A DNA stretch of 8,105 nucleotides from an uncultured Clostridia bacterium. Its GTDB lineage: Bacteria; Bacillota; Clostridia; Christensenellales; Aristaeellaceae. Shown piece after piece: positions 1-6,638 of this stretch. The stretch covers positions 1-8,105 of the forward strand of contig CAJFUU010000117.1 of NCBI GenBank assembly GCA_904420265.1, given 5' to 3'. The first letter of the stretch is position 1, and each line of letters starts with the position of its first letter. Position numbers and translations under genes: made by a program. The notes beneath the pieces were generated by a model, which searched no databases, was not told where the DNA came from, and was given only the letters and a program-made list of their open reading frames with translations.

Positions 1-1
1 G

Positions 2-367
2 GCCAACGTGGCCGACCGCATCGCCGTAATGTACGCGGGCGGCATCGTGGAGGTAGGCACCTGCGAGGAGGTCTTTTATGACCCCCGCCATCCATATACC
101 TGGGCGCTGCTTTCGTCGCTGCCGCAGTTGGGCGTCAAAGGCGAGCCTTTGTTTTCCATTCAGGGCACGCCGCCCAACCTGTTCCACGAGGTCAAGGGCG
201 ACGCTTTCGCGCCCCGCAACCCGCAGGCGCTGAAGATTGACTTTCTTGTGGATCCGCCGTATTTCGAGGTGTCTCCCACCCACAAGGCGCGCACCTGGCT
301 GCTTGACCCGCGCGCGCCGAAGGTGGATAAACCGCGCATCATCGCGTCCCGCGAAAGAAGGGAGTGA
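2..367 (+). CDS. oppD: Oligopeptide/dipeptide ABC transporter ATPase, C-terminal part (OppD/DppD type)
   Basis: Only the last 121 residues are in the window; the gene begins upstream. The visible part opens with NVADRIAVMYAGGIVEVG, the segment that follows the H-loop in OppD/DppD ATPases, then HPYTWALLSSLPQ, the start of the oligopeptide-type C-terminal domain. It continues with a PPNL...FAPRNPQALKIDF stretch and ends WLLDPRAPKVDKPRI. Many DppD proteins have Cys residues in a CPFAPRC motif here. This one has AFAPRN, with no Cys in the visible part, so it belongs to the Cys-less OppD subtype common in Firmicutes. It would power peptide uptake at the inner face of the membrane together with the next gene. 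The stop overlaps the region of the oppF start, so the two are translationally coupled. Whether the substrate is a di- or oligopeptide cannot be read from this part. Confidence 0.93.
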   Translation, partial: ANVADRIAVMYAGGIVEVGTCEEVFYDPRHPYTWALLSSLPQLGVKGEPLFSIQGTPPNLFHEVKGDAFAPRNPQALKIDFLVDPPYFEVSPTHKARTWLLDPRAPKVDKPRIIASRERRE

Positions 368-372
368 GCCGC

Positions 373-1311
373 TTGACCGCTGAACGCAAAAAACTGCTGG
401 AAATTGAAGGCCTGACCGTGCAATTCGGCTCCAGGCGCCATCCCTTCACCGCCGTGGACGGCGTTTCTTTCCACATCTTCCAGGGCGAAACCTTCGGCCT
501 GGTGGGGGAGTCCGGCTCGGGCAAAACCACCATCGGCCGCACCATCATCCGCATTCATCCCGCTTCGGGCGGCAAGGTGACCTTTGACGGCAAACAGATC
601 AACGGCCGCATTCCCCGCGCGCTGGATCACGAAATCACCCGCCGCATACAGATGATTTTCCAGGACCCGATGGCCTCGCTCAACGAGCGCGCGAAGGTGG
701 ACTATATCGTTGCCGAAGGCCTGTATTCCAACGGCTTCCATTTGAGCAAAGAAGAGCGCGAAAAGCGCGTGGAACAGGCCCTGGAAGCCGTGGGATTGCT
801 TCCCGAATTCGCCAGCCGCTTCCCGCACGAGTTTTCCGGGGGACAGCGGCAGCGCATCGGCATCGCCCGCGCCCTGATTATGGAGCCGGATTTCATCATC
901 GCCGACGAGCCGATTTCGGCGCTGGACGTATCCATCCGCGCGCAGGTGTTAAACCTGCTTTCAGAGCTGCAAAAGGCGCGGGGGCTGACGTACCTGTTTA
1001 TTGCCCACGATCTTTCCGTGGTGCGCTTTATTTGCGACCGCATCGCCGTAATCCACAAGGGGCGCATCGTGGAACTTTCCGAAAGCGAGGAGCTGTTTGC
1101 CCGCCCGCTGCATCCCTACACGCGGGCGCTGCTTTCCGCCATTCCGCAGCCAGACCCCGTGGCCGAGCGCCACAAGAAGCTGCTGGTGTACGATCCCGCC
1201 TGCCACCATTATGGCCCGGGCAATCAGCCCGCCTGGCGCGAAGCCTTCCCCGGCCATTTTGTCCTGGCCGACGACGCGGAATTTGCCCAGTATCAAAAAC
1301 AGTATGCATGA
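373..1311 (+). CDS. oppF: Oligopeptide/dipeptide ABC transporter ATPase (OppF/DppF type)
   Basis: This is a complete ABC ATPase, the partner of the upstream OppD-type subunit, energising peptide import through membrane subunits encoded outside the window. Counting from the GTG at 364, it has Walker A GESGSGKTT (48-56), Q-loop Gln100, signature FSGGQRQRIGIARAL (157-171), Walker B FIIADEP (177-183), D-loop SALD (185-188) and H-loop His215. The oligopeptide-type C-terminal motif HPYTRALLSAIPQPDP (250-265) follows. Two starts are possible. GTG 364 overlaps the upstream stop by 4 bases but lies inside the AAGGGAG ribosome site (357-363). TTG 373 sits 8-9 bases after that site and is preferred, giving 312 residues. 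The tail has an HHYGPGNQPAWREAFPGHFV segment typical of Firmicute OppF. The ldcA-like gene starts 10 bases after the stop. Confidence 0.93.
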   Translation: MTAERKKLLEIEGLTVQFGSRRHPFTAVDGVSFHIFQGETFGLVGESGSGKTTIGRTIIRIHPASGGKVTFDGKQINGRIPRALDHEITRRIQMIFQDPMASLNERAKVDYIVAEGLYSNGFHLSKEEREKRVEQALEAVGLLPEFASRFPHEFSGGQRQRIGIARALIMEPDFIIADEPISALDVSIRAQVLNLLSELQKARGLTYLFIAHDLSVVRFICDRIAVIHKGRIVELSESEELFARPLHPYTRALLSAIPQPDPVAERHKKLLVYDPACHHYGPGNQPAWREAFPGHFVLADDAEFAQYQKQYA

Positions 1312-1321
1312 GGTGAACCGC

Positions 1322-2239
1322 ATGAACCGACCCGCACCCCTGTTCCCCGGCGCCCGTGTGGCGCTGGTTGCGCCTTCCTCCGCCGTGCCGGAGGGCCTTC
1401 TGGCCCGGGCGAACGAGCTTGTCTGCTCCCTGGGCCTCAATCCGGTTTTCTATCCCTCCTGCCGGTATTCCGGCCGCGACGGCTATCTTGCCGCCACGGA
1501 CGCGCAACGCGCGCAGGACATCATGCACGCCTTTGAAAACCCCGCCATCGACGGCGTTTGGTGCGCGCGCGGCGGCTATGGGGCGCACCGCATCCTGCCG
1601 CTTTTGGATGCGGCCAGCATCCGCAAACATCCCAAGTGGTTCGGCGGCTATTCGGATGTGACGGCGCTGCACACTTTTTTAAACCAGAAATGCAATCTGG
1701 AAACCTTCCACATTCCCATGCCCGCCAGCAAATGGGAGTGGGACGCCATTACGCTGGACGGAATGAAAAAGGCCCTGTTTGGCGGCCTGACCGGGGCGCT
1801 GGAAAATCCGGAGGGGCATGCCGTCAAAACGCTTGTGCCCGGCCAGGCGCGCGGGCGGCTGTGCGGCGGCAATCTTTCGCTGCTGGCGGCTTCCATGGGC
1901 ACGCCGTGGGAAATTGACACGCGCGGAAAAATCCTCTTCCTGGAGGATGTGAACGAAAAAACCTACCGGCTGGACAGCATGCTTACCCAGCTTCGCAACG
2001 GCGGCAAATTTGACGACTGCGCTGGCATTGTCCTCGGCTACTGGACGGATTGCGAGCCGGAGGACCCGGACTGCACGCTGGAGTTGGACGAAATTTTCCG
2101 CCAGCTCATCCTCCCGGCGGGCAAGCCCGCGATCAGCGGTTTTGCCTGCGGCCATAGCCAGCCTTCCCTCGCTCTGCCGCTGGGCCGCTTGTGCGTGCTG
2201 GACGCCGCGGCGGGCACGGTTTGCATTGAGGAGGATTGA
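1322..2239 (+). CDS. ldcA: LD-carboxypeptidase, peptidase family S66 (LdcA/YkfA-like)
   Basis: This is a cytoplasmic serine peptidase of 305 residues, the usual length for the family. S66 enzymes remove the terminal D-Ala from tetrapeptide muropeptides by cutting the L-diamino acid-D-Ala bond; relatives such as MccF act on other amides. The N-terminus PGARVALVAPSS is the family opening. The nucleophile is Ser111 in FGGYSDVTALH, the catalytic Glu is probably Glu208 in ILFLEDVNEKTYRLDSML, and His278 lies in GFACGHSQPSLALPLG. This order and spacing match the Ser-Glu-His triad of Pseudomonas LdcA. No signal peptide is present. ATG 1322 is chosen because GAGGTG (1310-1315) lies 6 bases upstream; in-frame ATG 1304 has no ribosome site. 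The next gene starts 2 bases after the stop. Placement after peptide-transport ATPases parallels Bacillus dpp-ykfA and supports a muropeptide role over an immunity (MccF) role. Confidence 0.92.
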   Translation: MNRPAPLFPGARVALVAPSSAVPEGLLARANELVCSLGLNPVFYPSCRYSGRDGYLAATDAQRAQDIMHAFENPAIDGVWCARGGYGAHRILPLLDAASIRKHPKWFGGYSDVTALHTFLNQKCNLETFHIPMPASKWEWDAITLDGMKKALFGGLTGALENPEGHAVKTLVPGQARGRLCGGNLSLLAASMGTPWEIDTRGKILFLEDVNEKTYRLDSMLTQLRNGGKFDDCAGIVLGYWTDCEPEDPDCTLELDEIFRQLILPAGKPAISGFACGHSQPSLALPLGRLCVLDAAAGTVCIEED

Positions 2240-2241
2240 CC

Positions 2242-3048
2242 GTGGACAATTTTGCGCTTGCAAAACGCCTGCGGGAAATTCTGGACGAGTTTCCCGCGCA
2301 AAGTTCCCTGCATGCCGTCGATTTATGCAGCGGCGAGGCGATTGCCTCCATCCGCGCCGGCGCGCAGGCGACTTCCGCTTCCACCATCAAAGTCCCCATC
2401 CTCCTCTGCGCCCTGACCGAAGTAGAGGCGGGGCGGCTTTCGCTTTCGCAGCACATCGCCATTTCCCCGGAGGACTTCCGCGAGGACACGGAGGTATTTG
2501 AGCCGGAATACCGGCAGGATGGCTGCTCCCTGTGGGAAATGCTCTACTGGATGATTGTGGAAAGCGACAACACTGCCACCAACGCCGTCATTTCCACGCT
2601 GGGCTATGGGCGCATCAACGATTACTGCGCCGAAATGGGGCTTGAAAAGACCGTTTGCCAACGCAAAATGTTGGACTGGACGGCCATGCGGGAGGGGCGC
2701 GACAACCGCACCAGCGCGCTTGACCAGTATCGCCTTTATTCGCTGCTCTACCGCGGGAAAATCCTCAACGCGGAACTGCGCGCCGTGGCGGCGGACTTTC
2801 TTTCCCGCTGCCGCTCGTTTGGCAGCCTGCAACGCTATATCCCCGATGCGGTGACGGTGTGGCACAAGCCCGGCGGGCTGGACCACGTCACCCACGACGC
2901 GGGCGTGTTCCTGCTGGAAAACCGCCCTTACTTCCTGGGCGTGTTCACTTGGGACGGCCCGGCCATGGACGGCCAGCCGCAGCAGAAGCGGCTCATCGGC
3001 CGCGTATCGCGCCTGGTGTATGACTTTATGAAGGAGAAACGCCCGTGA
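2242..3048 (+). CDS. Serine hydrolase with class A beta-lactamase/PBP fold, cytoplasmic
   Basis: The 268-residue protein carries the three active-site motifs of the penicillin-recognising fold: S-x-x-K as STIK (47-50, nucleophile Ser47), SDN (108-110 in MIVESDNTATN) and a K-x-G motif KPG (209-211 in WHKPGGLDH). The segment RKMLDWTAMREGRDNRTSALD (141-161) fills the place of the omega loop but lacks the ExxLN motif that supplies the deacylating Glu166 of true class A beta-lactamases. Antibiotic hydrolysis is therefore doubtful. No signal peptide or membrane segment precedes the domain, so it should stay in the cytoplasm, unusual for this fold. GTG 2242 is chosen because GAGGAGG (2228-2234) lies 7 bases upstream; TTG 2236 is too close to that site. 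The gene sits between LD-carboxypeptidase and NlpC/P60 genes, so a D-amino-acid peptidase, amidase or esterase acting on imported muropeptides is the best guess. The exact reaction cannot be deduced. Confidence 0.85.
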   Translation: MDNFALAKRLREILDEFPAQSSLHAVDLCSGEAIASIRAGAQATSASTIKVPILLCALTEVEAGRLSLSQHIAISPEDFREDTEVFEPEYRQDGCSLWEMLYWMIVESDNTATNAVISTLGYGRINDYCAEMGLEKTVCQRKMLDWTAMREGRDNRTSALDQYRLYSLLYRGKILNAELRAVAADFLSRCRSFGSLQRYIPDAVTVWHKPGGLDHVTHDAGVFLLENRPYFLGVFTWDGPAMDGQPQQKRLIGRVSRLVYDFMKEKRP

Positions 3049-3863
3049 AAGCGATTGTCAACGCCGCCGTTTGCCCTCTGAAGGCCGAGCCTACGTGGGA
3101 AAGCACGTTGGTAGACGAGGCTCTCTACGGCATGACGGTGGAAATCCTTGAAGAAAGCGCGCCCGGCTGGGCGAAGGTGCGCACGCATTATCGCTACGAG
3201 GGCTACGCGCCCGTTGAGCAACTGATCGCCGGCGACGAAAGCGCGAAGGTCTGGGAAGCGCTTCCCAAGCGCGTGGTGCGCAACAGGAACTGCTGCGATA
3301 TACTCTCCCGCCCCAAGGTACAGGGCTGGATTTTGCAGAGCCTGACGCGCGGCGCGGTCGTGGCCGTAGAGGGCGAAGCGGAAAACGGTTGGCAGAAAAC
3401 GCTTCTGGCGGACGGACGCGGGGGATATGTGCAATCCTCCATTCTGGGGGAACATTATACTTCCCCTTGTTGCACGGACGAGGCGGAGCTGCGAAGGGCC
3501 ATTGCCGAAGCCGCCATGCTCTATCAGGGCACGCACTACCGCTGGGGCGGCAAATCCCCGCTGGGCATTGACTGCTCAGGGCTGGCCTCGATGGCCTACA
3601 TGCTCTGCGGCATCCTCATTTACCGGGATGCGAACATCGTGGAGGGTTTTCCCATCCACGAAATCCCCCGCGAGCGCATGCAGACGGGCGATTTGCTGTT
3701 TTTCCCCGGCCACGTCGCCGTCTATCTGGGCAACGGCCGCTACTGCCACTCCACCGGCAGGGCGGGAGACGACGGCTTTACCATCAACAGTTTCAATCCG
3801 AATGATTCCGACTTCCGCGCCGACCTGGCTGAACGGCTCACCGTCGTGGGCAGCTATTTTTGA
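3045..3863 (+). CDS. ykfC: SH3-NlpC/P60 peptidase, gamma-D-glutamyl-L-diamino acid endopeptidase (YkfC-like)
   Basis: This C40-family cysteine peptidase of 272 residues has an N-terminal bacterial SH3-like half (about 1-135, with GWAKV...YEGYAP and GWQKTLLADGRGGYV) and a C-terminal NlpC/P60 domain (about 145-272). The catalytic residues are Cys177 in YRWGGKSPLGIDCSG, His223 in FFPGHVAVYLG and His235 in GRYCHSTG. The 12-residue gap between the two His matches Bacillus YkfC, which cleaves D-Glu-diamino acid bonds in murein tripeptides carrying a free N-terminal L-Ala. There is no signal peptide, in contrast to exported P60 autolysins, which supports an intracellular recycling role. The GTG start (3045) overlaps the upstream stop by 4 bases and has AAGGAG (3031-3036) 8 bases before it. 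It probably acts after or beside the LD-carboxypeptidase. The exact bond cut is inferred from family and context. Confidence 0.92.
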   Translation: MKAIVNAAVCPLKAEPTWESTLVDEALYGMTVEILEESAPGWAKVRTHYRYEGYAPVEQLIAGDESAKVWEALPKRVVRNRNCCDILSRPKVQGWILQSLTRGAVVAVEGEAENGWQKTLLADGRGGYVQSSILGEHYTSPCCTDEAELRRAIAEAAMLYQGTHYRWGGKSPLGIDCSGLASMAYMLCGILIYRDANIVEGFPIHEIPRERMQTGDLLFFPGHVAVYLGNGRYCHSTGRAGDDGFTINSFNPNDSDFRADLAERLTVVGSYF

Positions 3864-3886
3864 AGGCGCGCAAAAGCATGAACCGT

Positions 3887-3932
3887 GGCGGGTTTGCCGC
3901 CGGCAACGCCATCTCCGGCGCGGAGGTTTTTT
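3887..3932 (+). terminator. Tandem hairpins with a T6 run between the NlpC/P60 and DppA genes
   Basis: Two small stems follow the peptidase stop. The first is GGCGG/CCGCC (3887-3891 with 3897-3901, loop GTTTG). The second is CTCCG/CGGAG (3913-3917 with 3921-3925, loop GCG), followed by TTTTTT at 3927-3932. The second has the form of a short intrinsic terminator or attenuator. Its 5-bp stem is short, so leaky termination that lowers dppA expression is as likely as a full stop. Confidence 0.45.
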
Positions 3933-4088
3933 CCGCTTGCCGCGGTACTGCCCCCCGACGCAATGTGATGGGAATCCCTTGGATATGCGCGGGCAACGGA
4001 TTGCCGGAATTTCCACCGAAACCTGCAGGACGCCGCGTTTGCAGCGCAAACGCACGATGGAGCCTGCCAAATGAAAGGACGAATGCCT
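3933..4088 (+). other. Leader region before the D-aminopeptidase gene
   Basis: About 155 bases lie between the terminator-like hairpin and the DppA start, in an operon where every other junction is 10 bases or less. I see no convincing open frame and no clear -35/-10 pair. AAAGGA at 4074-4079 is the ribosome site that fixes the GTG start at 4089. A promoter here is possible but not shown. Confidence 0.4.
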
Positions 4089-4895
4089 GTGAAAATCTAT
4101 CTGAGCGCCGATATGGAGGGCACTTGCGGCATCGTCTCCTGGGCGGAGACGGAGCGCAGTACGCCCATGGACTATGCGCCTTATCAGAAGCAAATGACCC
4201 GCGAGGTCGCCGCCGCCTGCCGCGGCGCGCTCGCCGCCGGCGCGGAAGACGTACTGGTAAAGGACGCGCACGATTCCGCCCGCAACATCGACCCCGCCGG
4301 CCTGCCCCGGGGCGTGCGCATCCACCGCGCCTGGTCCGGCGACCCGCTTTCGATGATGACCGGTTTGAACCAGGAAAATTTTGACGCCGTGTTTTTTACC
4401 GGCTACCACGCCTGGGCGGGATGTCCCGGAAACCCTCTCAGCCATACCATGAACCTGAAAAACGACCATGTGACCCTTAACGGCACGATGTGCAGCGAGT
4501 TCCTTCTCAATGCCTATACCGCCGGGTATTACGGCGTGCCCGTGGCGCTCATTACCGGAGATAAGGCGCTGTGCGATTTCGCCCGCGAGTTGATTCCCGG
4601 GATCACCGCCGTGCCTGTGAACGAGGGCCGAGGGAACGGCACAATCTCCATACATCCAGACGAGGCGGTGGAGCGCATTGAAGCCGCCGCCGGGCAGGCT
4701 GTGCGCAATGCCGCGAACTGCGCGGTGCCCATGCCGAAGCATTTTCACATGGAAGTGGACTTTTTCAAGCACCATGTCGCCTATTCCAAGAGCTTTTATC
4801 CCGGCGCATCGCTCAAGGATGGCAAGTTTGTCTGCTTTGACAGCGACGATTGGTATGAGGTGCTGCGCTTCTGCCATTTCGTGCTCAGCGATTGA
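4089..4895 (+). CDS. dppA: D-aminopeptidase, metallopeptidase family M55 (DppA-like)
   Basis: This zinc D-aminopeptidase has 268 residues from the chosen start (Bacillus DppA has about 274). The family frees D-amino acids from D-Ala-containing dipeptides such as D-Ala-D-Ala. With the GTG at 4089 as residue 1 the N-terminus reads (M)KIYLSADMEGTCG, putting the metal ligands at Asp8 and Glu10 exactly as in Bacillus DppA. The other expected ligands are His61 (KDAHDSARN), His107 (FTGYHAW) and Glu137 (TMCSEFLLNAY). His119 (NPLSHTMN) matches the catalytic His. AAAGGA (4074-4079) lies 9 bases before GTG 4089; in-frame ATG 4071 and ATG 4083 are too close to or upstream of that site. No signal peptide. 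In Bacillus dppA heads the dpp operon; here it is the last gene, behind an attenuator-like hairpin. It would complete breakdown of imported cell-wall peptides. Confidence 0.93.
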   Translation: MKIYLSADMEGTCGIVSWAETERSTPMDYAPYQKQMTREVAAACRGALAAGAEDVLVKDAHDSARNIDPAGLPRGVRIHRAWSGDPLSMMTGLNQENFDAVFFTGYHAWAGCPGNPLSHTMNLKNDHVTLNGTMCSEFLLNAYTAGYYGVPVALITGDKALCDFARELIPGITAVPVNEGRGNGTISIHPDEAVERIEAAAGQAVRNAANCAVPMPKHFHMEVDFFKHHVAYSKSFYPGASLKDGKFVCFDSDDWYEVLRFCHFVLSD

Positions 4896-4902
4896 GCGGA
4901 CG

Positions 4903-4956
4903 CAAACCGCCCCGGCGTTTCACATGCCGAACGCCGAGGCGGTTTGTCAACTTTTT
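4903..4956 (+). terminator. Strong hairpin terminator after dppA
   Basis: CAAACCGCC (4903-4911) pairs with GGCGGTTTG (4938-4946), and CGGCGTT (4913-4919) with AACGCCG (4930-4936). This gives 16 base pairs broken by one C-A mismatch, with a 10-base loop. A T5 run follows at 4952-4956 after a 5-base spacer. It starts 8 bases past the dppA stop and closes the muropeptide operon. Confidence 0.8.
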
Positions 4957-5568
4957 GGCTGGCAAATATCCGCGAATATTATGAGGGAAGGCCATAATAT
5001 CAGAGCGTTTGGGAACGGCGCGGGAAGCCGAAGGGCGCCCAAAGACCCATTCCGGCAATATGAAGCTGGCGATCATAACGGGACTGAACAGCGCGGCTGT
5101 CTGCCGAAGCTGGCGATTGCTCAGATTACAGACGCGCAAGGAGGAAGCGCTGGAATTTTCCCCGTTTTTTTGTACAAGAGATTCGCAGCAGGTCAAATGC
5201 CTCTTACTTGGTTCGCAAGGAAAACCAGACAGGGCGGCCTTCGCGCTGCCTGTATTTTTTCGCCTTTGGAATGGCCTGCGCCACAAATGGGAAAGCGGCG
5301 AGCGGGCCGCCCGGCGTCGGGCCGGAAAGCGTATTTCCCTGGGCTCTGGCTGTTTTGCTGTAAATGCCCGGCAACGTTTCCGCAAAGGAAGCGTTTTGCG
5401 CGGCGTCCAAGCGGAAAAATCAACGCGAATTGCGGAAAATGAACGATACGCGTTTCTGCGAAGGAGTTGACGGTTTATCGCTGTTTATGAAAACCTGCAT
5501 GGCAAAGGAGCCTCTTGCGCGGCCCTGCGCGCTGCTCTATGGAGCGGTTTTTGTGCTATTGCCATAGG
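4957..5568. other. Gene-poor intergenic stretch with scattered hairpins
   Basis: No open frame here has a ribosome site or protein-like composition. Frames of about 150-165 codons are open on both strands, but their translations are rich in Arg, Ser and Ala with no recognisable motif. What can be seen: a direct repeat GAAGCTGGCGAT at 5062-5073 and 5106-5117; a terminator-like stem at 5229-5260; a hairpin AACGTTTCC/GGAAGCGTT (5373-5381 with 5387-5395, one G-T pair, loop GCAAA); and an inverted repeat CTATGG/CCATAG (5537-5542 with 5562-5567) just before the repeat array. An unannotated small RNA cannot be excluded. Confidence 0.5.
5229..5260 (+). terminator. Possible intrinsic terminator in the intergenic stretch
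   Basis: ACAGG (5229-5233) pairs with CCTGT (5249-5253), with a GCG/CGC extension inside across a small bulge, followed by A and TTTTTT (5255-5260). No gene lies directly upstream. It could end readthrough from the operon or a small transcript, or be chance. Confidence 0.35.
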
Positions 5569-5678
5569 ACAAACTCTGTCTGAAATGCTGGGAAGTTCGT
5601 TGAAAACAGGGTGATGCGGTTGTTTGTTGAGAGCGATGGCCTGAGCAATGAAATGCCCTTATGCCCGTAGCGATACGA

Positions 5679-5712
5679 ACGCCCTTCAGCATCATTCAAA
5701 TGACCCCGGCGT
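5679..5712. repeat. Hairpin module of long repeat unit, copy 1
   Basis: ACGCC (5679-5683) pairs with GGCGT (5708-5712) around a loop holding GCATCATTC (5689-5697), the sequence shared by all three modules. This lies in the most decayed long unit (core at 5569). Confidence 0.5.
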
Positions 5713-5808
5713 GCCCGTGCGCGACGGCCTTCGAAGAACGGCCGCAAATTCCGCGTTGGGACGATTCTCGTGCACCGATTGGGAAGTAGGAAACTCAGTG
5801 TATTTTTT

Positions 5809-5839
5809 ACGCACGAGGATAAAGCTTTGCCCGATGCGT
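5809..5839. repeat. Inverted repeat inside short units
   Basis: ACGCA (5809-5813) pairs with TGCGT (5835-5839) around GGATAAAGCTTTGCCC. The same position in other units also pairs, with different bases: GCGCATGGG with CCCATTGCGT (5927-5935 with 5948-5957, one bulge) and GCGCATGG with CCACGCGC (6269-6276 with 6291-6298, one mismatch). Units at 5978 and 6095 keep only a 4-5 bp version. Confidence 0.5.
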
Positions 5840-6306
5840 GAAGACTTCCGAAGAACAACCACAAATTCTGCGTTGAAGATAGCAGTGCGCCCCCAGCTGG
5901 GAAGCAGGAAATGCAGTGTAATTTTTGCGCATGGGGATAAAGCCTTGCCCATTGCGTGGAACCTTCAAAGAATGGCAACAAATTCTGCGCTGGGATAGCG
6001 CTGCGTGCCTAGATGGGAAGCAGGAAATACAACGGAATTATTGCGTGCAGAGATAAGGCCTTGCCAGACGCGCAGAGATTTCCGAAGAGCGGCCACAAAT
6101 TCTGCATTGGGAGGCGGCCCTCGCGCATCGGACGGAAGGCAGAAAATGCAGTGAAATTCTTGCGCACAGGGATATGGTTTTGCTCCACAAGCGTAGGACT
6201 TCCGAAGAACAACCACAAATTCTGCGTTGGAGATAGCCCTACGCGCACCGGTTGGGAAGCAGGATTTAGCGCATGGAGATATAGCTTATCCCACGCGCAG
6301 GGACTT

Positions 6307-6343
6307 CCGCATCCCTGCCGCATCATTCGGGCGGGGGTGCAGG
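6307..6343. repeat. Hairpin module of long repeat unit, copy 2
   Basis: CCGCATCCC (6307-6315) pairs with GGGGTGCAGG (6334-6343) with one bulged A and one G-T pair, around a loop containing GCATCATTCGGGCG (6320-6333). Confidence 0.6.
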
Positions 6344-6602
6344 TTTTGCTCCATACGCGTGGGACCTTCAAAGAATGGCAACAAATTCTGCGCTGGAGAA
6401 CGGCACTGCGCGTCTACCTGGGAAGCAGGAGACGCGTGAAACTTTGGCGTACAGATATATAGCCTGTCCCGCATGCGACAGCCTTCTGGAGAACAACCAC
6501 AAATTCTGCGTAGGGACGATTCTCGTGCACCGATTGGGAAGCAGGAAACGCAGTGGAACTTTGGAGTACGGAGATAAGGCCTTGCCTGACGCGCAGGGAC
6601 TT

Positions 6603-6638
6603 CCGTATTCTTACCGTATCATTCGGGCAGGAATACGG
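6603..6638. repeat. Hairpin module of long repeat unit, copy 3
   Basis: CCGTATTC (6603-6610) and GAATACGG (6631-6638) form a perfect 8-bp stem around a 20-base loop containing GTATCATTCGGGC (6616-6628). The arms differ from copies 1 and 2 but remain complementary. Confidence 0.65.

Noticed and set aside
1097..1321. N-terminal extension of the LD-carboxypeptidase back to 1097.
   Set aside because: It overlaps the end of oppF out of frame, whereas ATG 1322 has a good ribosome site and gives the normal family length.
3576..4877. Minus-strand frame of 433 codons opposite the NlpC/P60 and dppA genes.
   Set aside because: It is antisense to two well-supported enzymes and crosses their intergenic gap; the composition is His, Gly and Arg-rich without motifs.
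5009..5470. Plus-strand frame of 153 codons in the intergenic stretch.
   Set aside because: No ribosome site, Arg-rich shadow-like composition, no motif, and it runs through hairpins.
5556..6462. Open frames of 60-150 codons on both strands across the repeat array, giving a 39-residue repeating peptide.
   Set aside because: They are open because the unit is 117 bases (39 codons). Two frames on each strand are open at once, frame is lost at the 166, 118 and 176-base units, and no ribosome site or stable start precedes them.
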